Below, one piece after another: positions 20,522 to 22,184 of a DNA stretch of 22,184 bases; positions within the stretch are counted from its first letter, which is position 1; each line of letters opens with the position of its first letter. The notes below the pieces were generated by a model, which saw nothing but the letters and a program-made list of their open reading frames with translations, was not told the origin of the DNA and did not search any database. The position numbers and the translations under genes are program-made. The stretch is from an uncultured bacterium (GTDB taxonomy: Bacteria; Patescibacteriota; Patescibacteriia; CAIQCM01). The DNA lies in the NCBI GenBank assembly GCA_903870305.1, contig CAIQCM010000104.1, positions 1-22,184 of the forward strand, written 5' to 3'.

Positions 20522-20551
20522 TCATTCATCATTCATCATTCGACATTCATG
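20510..20551. repeat. heptamer element 5, spanning the murI stop and rseP start
   Basis: Six uninterrupted 7-base units: ATTCGAC, ATTAGTC, ATTCATC, ATTCATC, ATTCGAC, ATTCATG. The TAG stop of murI (20519-20521) is inside unit 2, and the ATG start of rseP (20549-20551) is the end of unit 6. Only the right-arm type of unit is present; the ATTCATC unit is the same as in element 4. Confidence 0.85.
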
Positions 20552-21646
20552 TCCATCCTCATCTTCGTCATCGTTCTCGGTATCATCATCTTTGTCCACG
20601 AACTCGGGCATTTTCTTGCCGCCAAATGGGCCGGCATGCGCGTGGATGAATTCGGCTTTGGTTTCCCGCCGCGGATCTTCGGCGTTAAGCGAGGCGGCAC
20701 GCTTTACTCGCTTAACTGGATTCCCTTGGGCGGCTTCGTGAAGATCAAAGGCGAGAACGGCGAAGAGGCCTGGGAGACCGACAGTTTTGCTTCCCGGTCC
20801 ATGCCGCGGCGCATCTTGGTGATCTTGGCCGGGGTGGGGATGAACATAATTTTGGCCTTTGTGCTTTTTACCGGCGGATATATTGCGGGTGTGCCGCAAG
20901 CGATCGACGTTCCTATCGCGGGCGCGATCGTTTCGGCGGCGACCGTTCGCACGGGAGACGTCCTCGTTGGTTCGCCCGCTGAGCGCGGCGGTCTCAAACC
21001 CAATGACATTATTGAATCATGGAATAACGTGAAAGTGACCGGCGCCGACGCCCTGCGCACGGCCATTCGTTCGGGAAGCGGCAATACCTCGGTCAAAGTT
21101 ATGCGCGGCAAGACCGAATTAACGCTAACGCTCGTCCCCGAGGTCTTGAAGGAAACGGGCAGCCGCGGCATTGGCGTCGAGCTCATGGACGTCGGCACGG
21201 TGCGTTTCCCGTGGTACTTGGCGCCCGTGCGCGGCGCCCAAACGACCGCGTACATGCTTTGGTCGATCATTCTCTCCTTCGGCGCCTTGATCGCCGGCTT
21301 GTTTGCCGGGCATGGTCTGTCGTCGGACGTCTCGGGACCGATCGGGATCGCGGTCATTACCGGTCAGGCGGTGCAGATCGGCTTTGCGTACTTGGTTGAA
21401 TTCGTCGCCTTGCTTTCCTTGAACCTCGCGGTCGTGAACGCCGTGCCTTTCCCGGCCTTGGACGGCGGGCGTTTCCTATTTCTTATTATAGAATCGATCC
21501 GTCGGCGCCCGGTTTCCCAAAAGATTGAGGGCATTGTTCATCAAATAGGGTTTGCCGTCCTCATGCTCCTCATAGTGGCGGTAACCTACCGGGATTTGGT
21601 AAGATACGGAGGTGCGATCGTCGGGTTTTTCAAAGGAATAATATAG
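20549..21646 (+). CDS. rseP: site-2 membrane metalloprotease RseP
   Basis: An intramembrane zinc protease of the M50B/RseP family that cleaves membrane-bound anti-sigma factors or remnant signal peptides. The 365 residues contain the first helix with HELGH (His17, Glu18, His21), a PDZ domain (about 125-195), 'VSGPIG' (261-266), and a later helix with 'NAVPFPALDGG' (297-307), giving the third zinc ligand Asp305. Only one PDZ domain is visible, whereas E. coli RseP has two. The start ATG is the end of a heptamer array that begins in murI, and no ribosome site is visible. pheS follows two bases after the stop. No sigma/anti-sigma pair is in the window, so the substrate is unknown. Confidence 0.94.
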   Translation: MSILIFVIVLGIIIFVHELGHFLAAKWAGMRVDEFGFGFPPRIFGVKRGGTLYSLNWIPLGGFVKIKGENGEEAWETDSFASRSMPRRILVILAGVGMNIILAFVLFTGGYIAGVPQAIDVPIAGAIVSAATVRTGDVLVGSPAERGGLKPNDIIESWNNVKVTGADALRTAIRSGSGNTSVKVMRGKTELTLTLVPEVLKETGSRGIGVELMDVGTVRFPWYLAPVRGAQTTAYMLWSIILSFGALIAGLFAGHGLSSDVSGPIGIAVITGQAVQIGFAYLVEFVALLSLNLAVVNAVPFPALDGGRFLFLIIESIRRRPVSQKIEGIVHQIGFAVLMLLIVAVTYRDLVRYGGAIVGFFKGII

Positions 21647-21648
21647 GT

Positions 21649-22184
21649 ATGTCTGAAATCAAAAAACAATTGGAAAAGATAATCGCCGCTTCGGTGCTGG
21701 AATTGGCAACCGCCGATGAAGAGGGGCTTCGCAATATCGAGGTGCGTCTTTTGGGCCGCAAGGGCGAGGTTAATCGGTTGCTTGCCGAAATGGGTTCGCT
21801 TGAGCCGGCCGGCCGCGCGGCGCTTGGCGAAGCCGTGAATGCCGCCAAAGCTGAGCTTACCAAAGCAATCGCTCATCGCCGCGCCGCGCTTGGCGTCGAA
21901 CTTTCAGCCGAACTTGCTGAAAACGATTGGATCGATACGACCGAGCCGGGCACGGTTGCTCCGGCGGGTCACAAACATCCAACCAACGCCGCGATCGAAG
22001 AGATGAGCGCGCTTTTCGAGCGCATCGGGTTCCGCCGCGCGCGTTATGGCGAAGCAGAGTTCGACCATTACGCTTTCGGCGTTTTGAACATGCCCAAGGA
22101 TCATCCGGCCAGGGACGACTGGGAGACGTTTTTTTTGGACGCGCCGGAGAACAAGAAATGGGGCAAACAGGTTCTTACGCCGCA
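21649..22184 (+). CDS. pheS: phenylalanyl-tRNA synthetase alpha subunit, 5' part
   Basis: The alpha subunit of PheRS charges tRNA-Phe. The window holds the first 178 residues of an expected 330-350 and the gene runs off the end. Residues 1-90 are the N-terminal coiled tRNA-binding arm, with the typical 'RNIEVRLLGRKGEVNRLL'. The catalytic core begins with 'HPTNAAIEEMSALFERIGF' (class II motif 1 region) and continues 'NMPKDHPARDDWETFFL'. The start is two bases past the rseP stop, with an AAAGGA ribosome site (21632-21637) inside the end of rseP, suggesting co-transcription. pheT would be expected just downstream. Confidence 0.95.
   Translation, partial: MSEIKKQLEKIIAASVLELATADEEGLRNIEVRLLGRKGEVNRLLAEMGSLEPAGRAALGEAVNAAKAELTKAIAHRRAALGVELSAELAENDWIDTTEPGTVAPAGHKHPTNAAIEEMSALFERIGFRRARYGEAEFDHYAFGVLNMPKDHPARDDWETFFLDAPENKKWGKQVLTP

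Overview
The window looks like a chromosomal segment of a member of the Candidate Phyla Radiation (Patescibacteria), most likely a Parcubacteria-type lineage. This is inference from several traits seen here: very dense packing of small and medium genes, a VirB2-like pilin with the CPR-style hydrophobic hairpin, DUF5666 repeat protein, LemA, membrane proteins opening with the 'MKxxWNKVT' N-terminus that I associate with Parcubacteria, a DrrAB-type ABC exporter, and weak AAAGGA ribosome sites mixed with apparently leaderless starts. No rRNA, tRNA, CRISPR array or transposase was found, and no gene-free stretch exceeds 300 bases.

Layout. 1-582: two small membrane proteins closed by a terminator. 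583-2899: a large secreted lipoprotein with three Cys-rich repeats, in a style typical of Myxococcota. 3075-6689 (all minus strand): a short secreted protein, a membrane-anchored six-Cys domain protein, an M14-like (DUF2817) metallopeptidase, a 55-residue WNKVT membrane peptide and a four-repeat DUF5666 protein, mostly separated by clean hairpin terminators. 6822-9308 (plus): D-Ala-D-Ala carboxypeptidase plus an ABC ATPase/permease pair in one tight operon. 9407-11407: recG. 11408-12829: an orphan cassette of two distantly related small genes with near-identical terminators, bounded on each side by a long inverted repeat of about 120 bases. 12830-18224 (minus): lemA, a beta-propeller protein, a DsbA-like oxidoreductase overlapping by 4 nt a Cys-rich VirB2-pilin/VanY fusion, and radA. 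18282-22184 (plus): phosphomannomutase/phosphoglucomutase, murI, rseP and the 5' part of pheS.

How the genes fit together. Much of the window concerns the cell envelope: glutamate racemase supplies D-Glu, DacA trims peptidoglycan stem peptides, the pilin-VanY fusion couples a surface or secretion structure to a peptidoglycan peptidase, and its DsbA-like neighbour would make its disulfides. RecG, RadA and PheS are housekeeping.

Most notable signal. Intergenic junctions between co-oriented genes carry arrays of imperfect 7-base repeats, usually as an inverted pair with an ATTCC/GGAAT-type apex. I see five intergenic arrays (9315-9399, 16218-16302, 17567-17664, 19642-19721, 20510-20551). Each starts within about 8 bases of, or overlaps, the stop codon of the gene before it. 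A sixth, 28-base perfect copy of one arm lies inside radA (14002-14029). The unit differs between loci but the 7-base period and layout are shared. This resembles the heptanucleotide STRR repeats of cyanobacteria, but I know of no description of it in this kind of organism.
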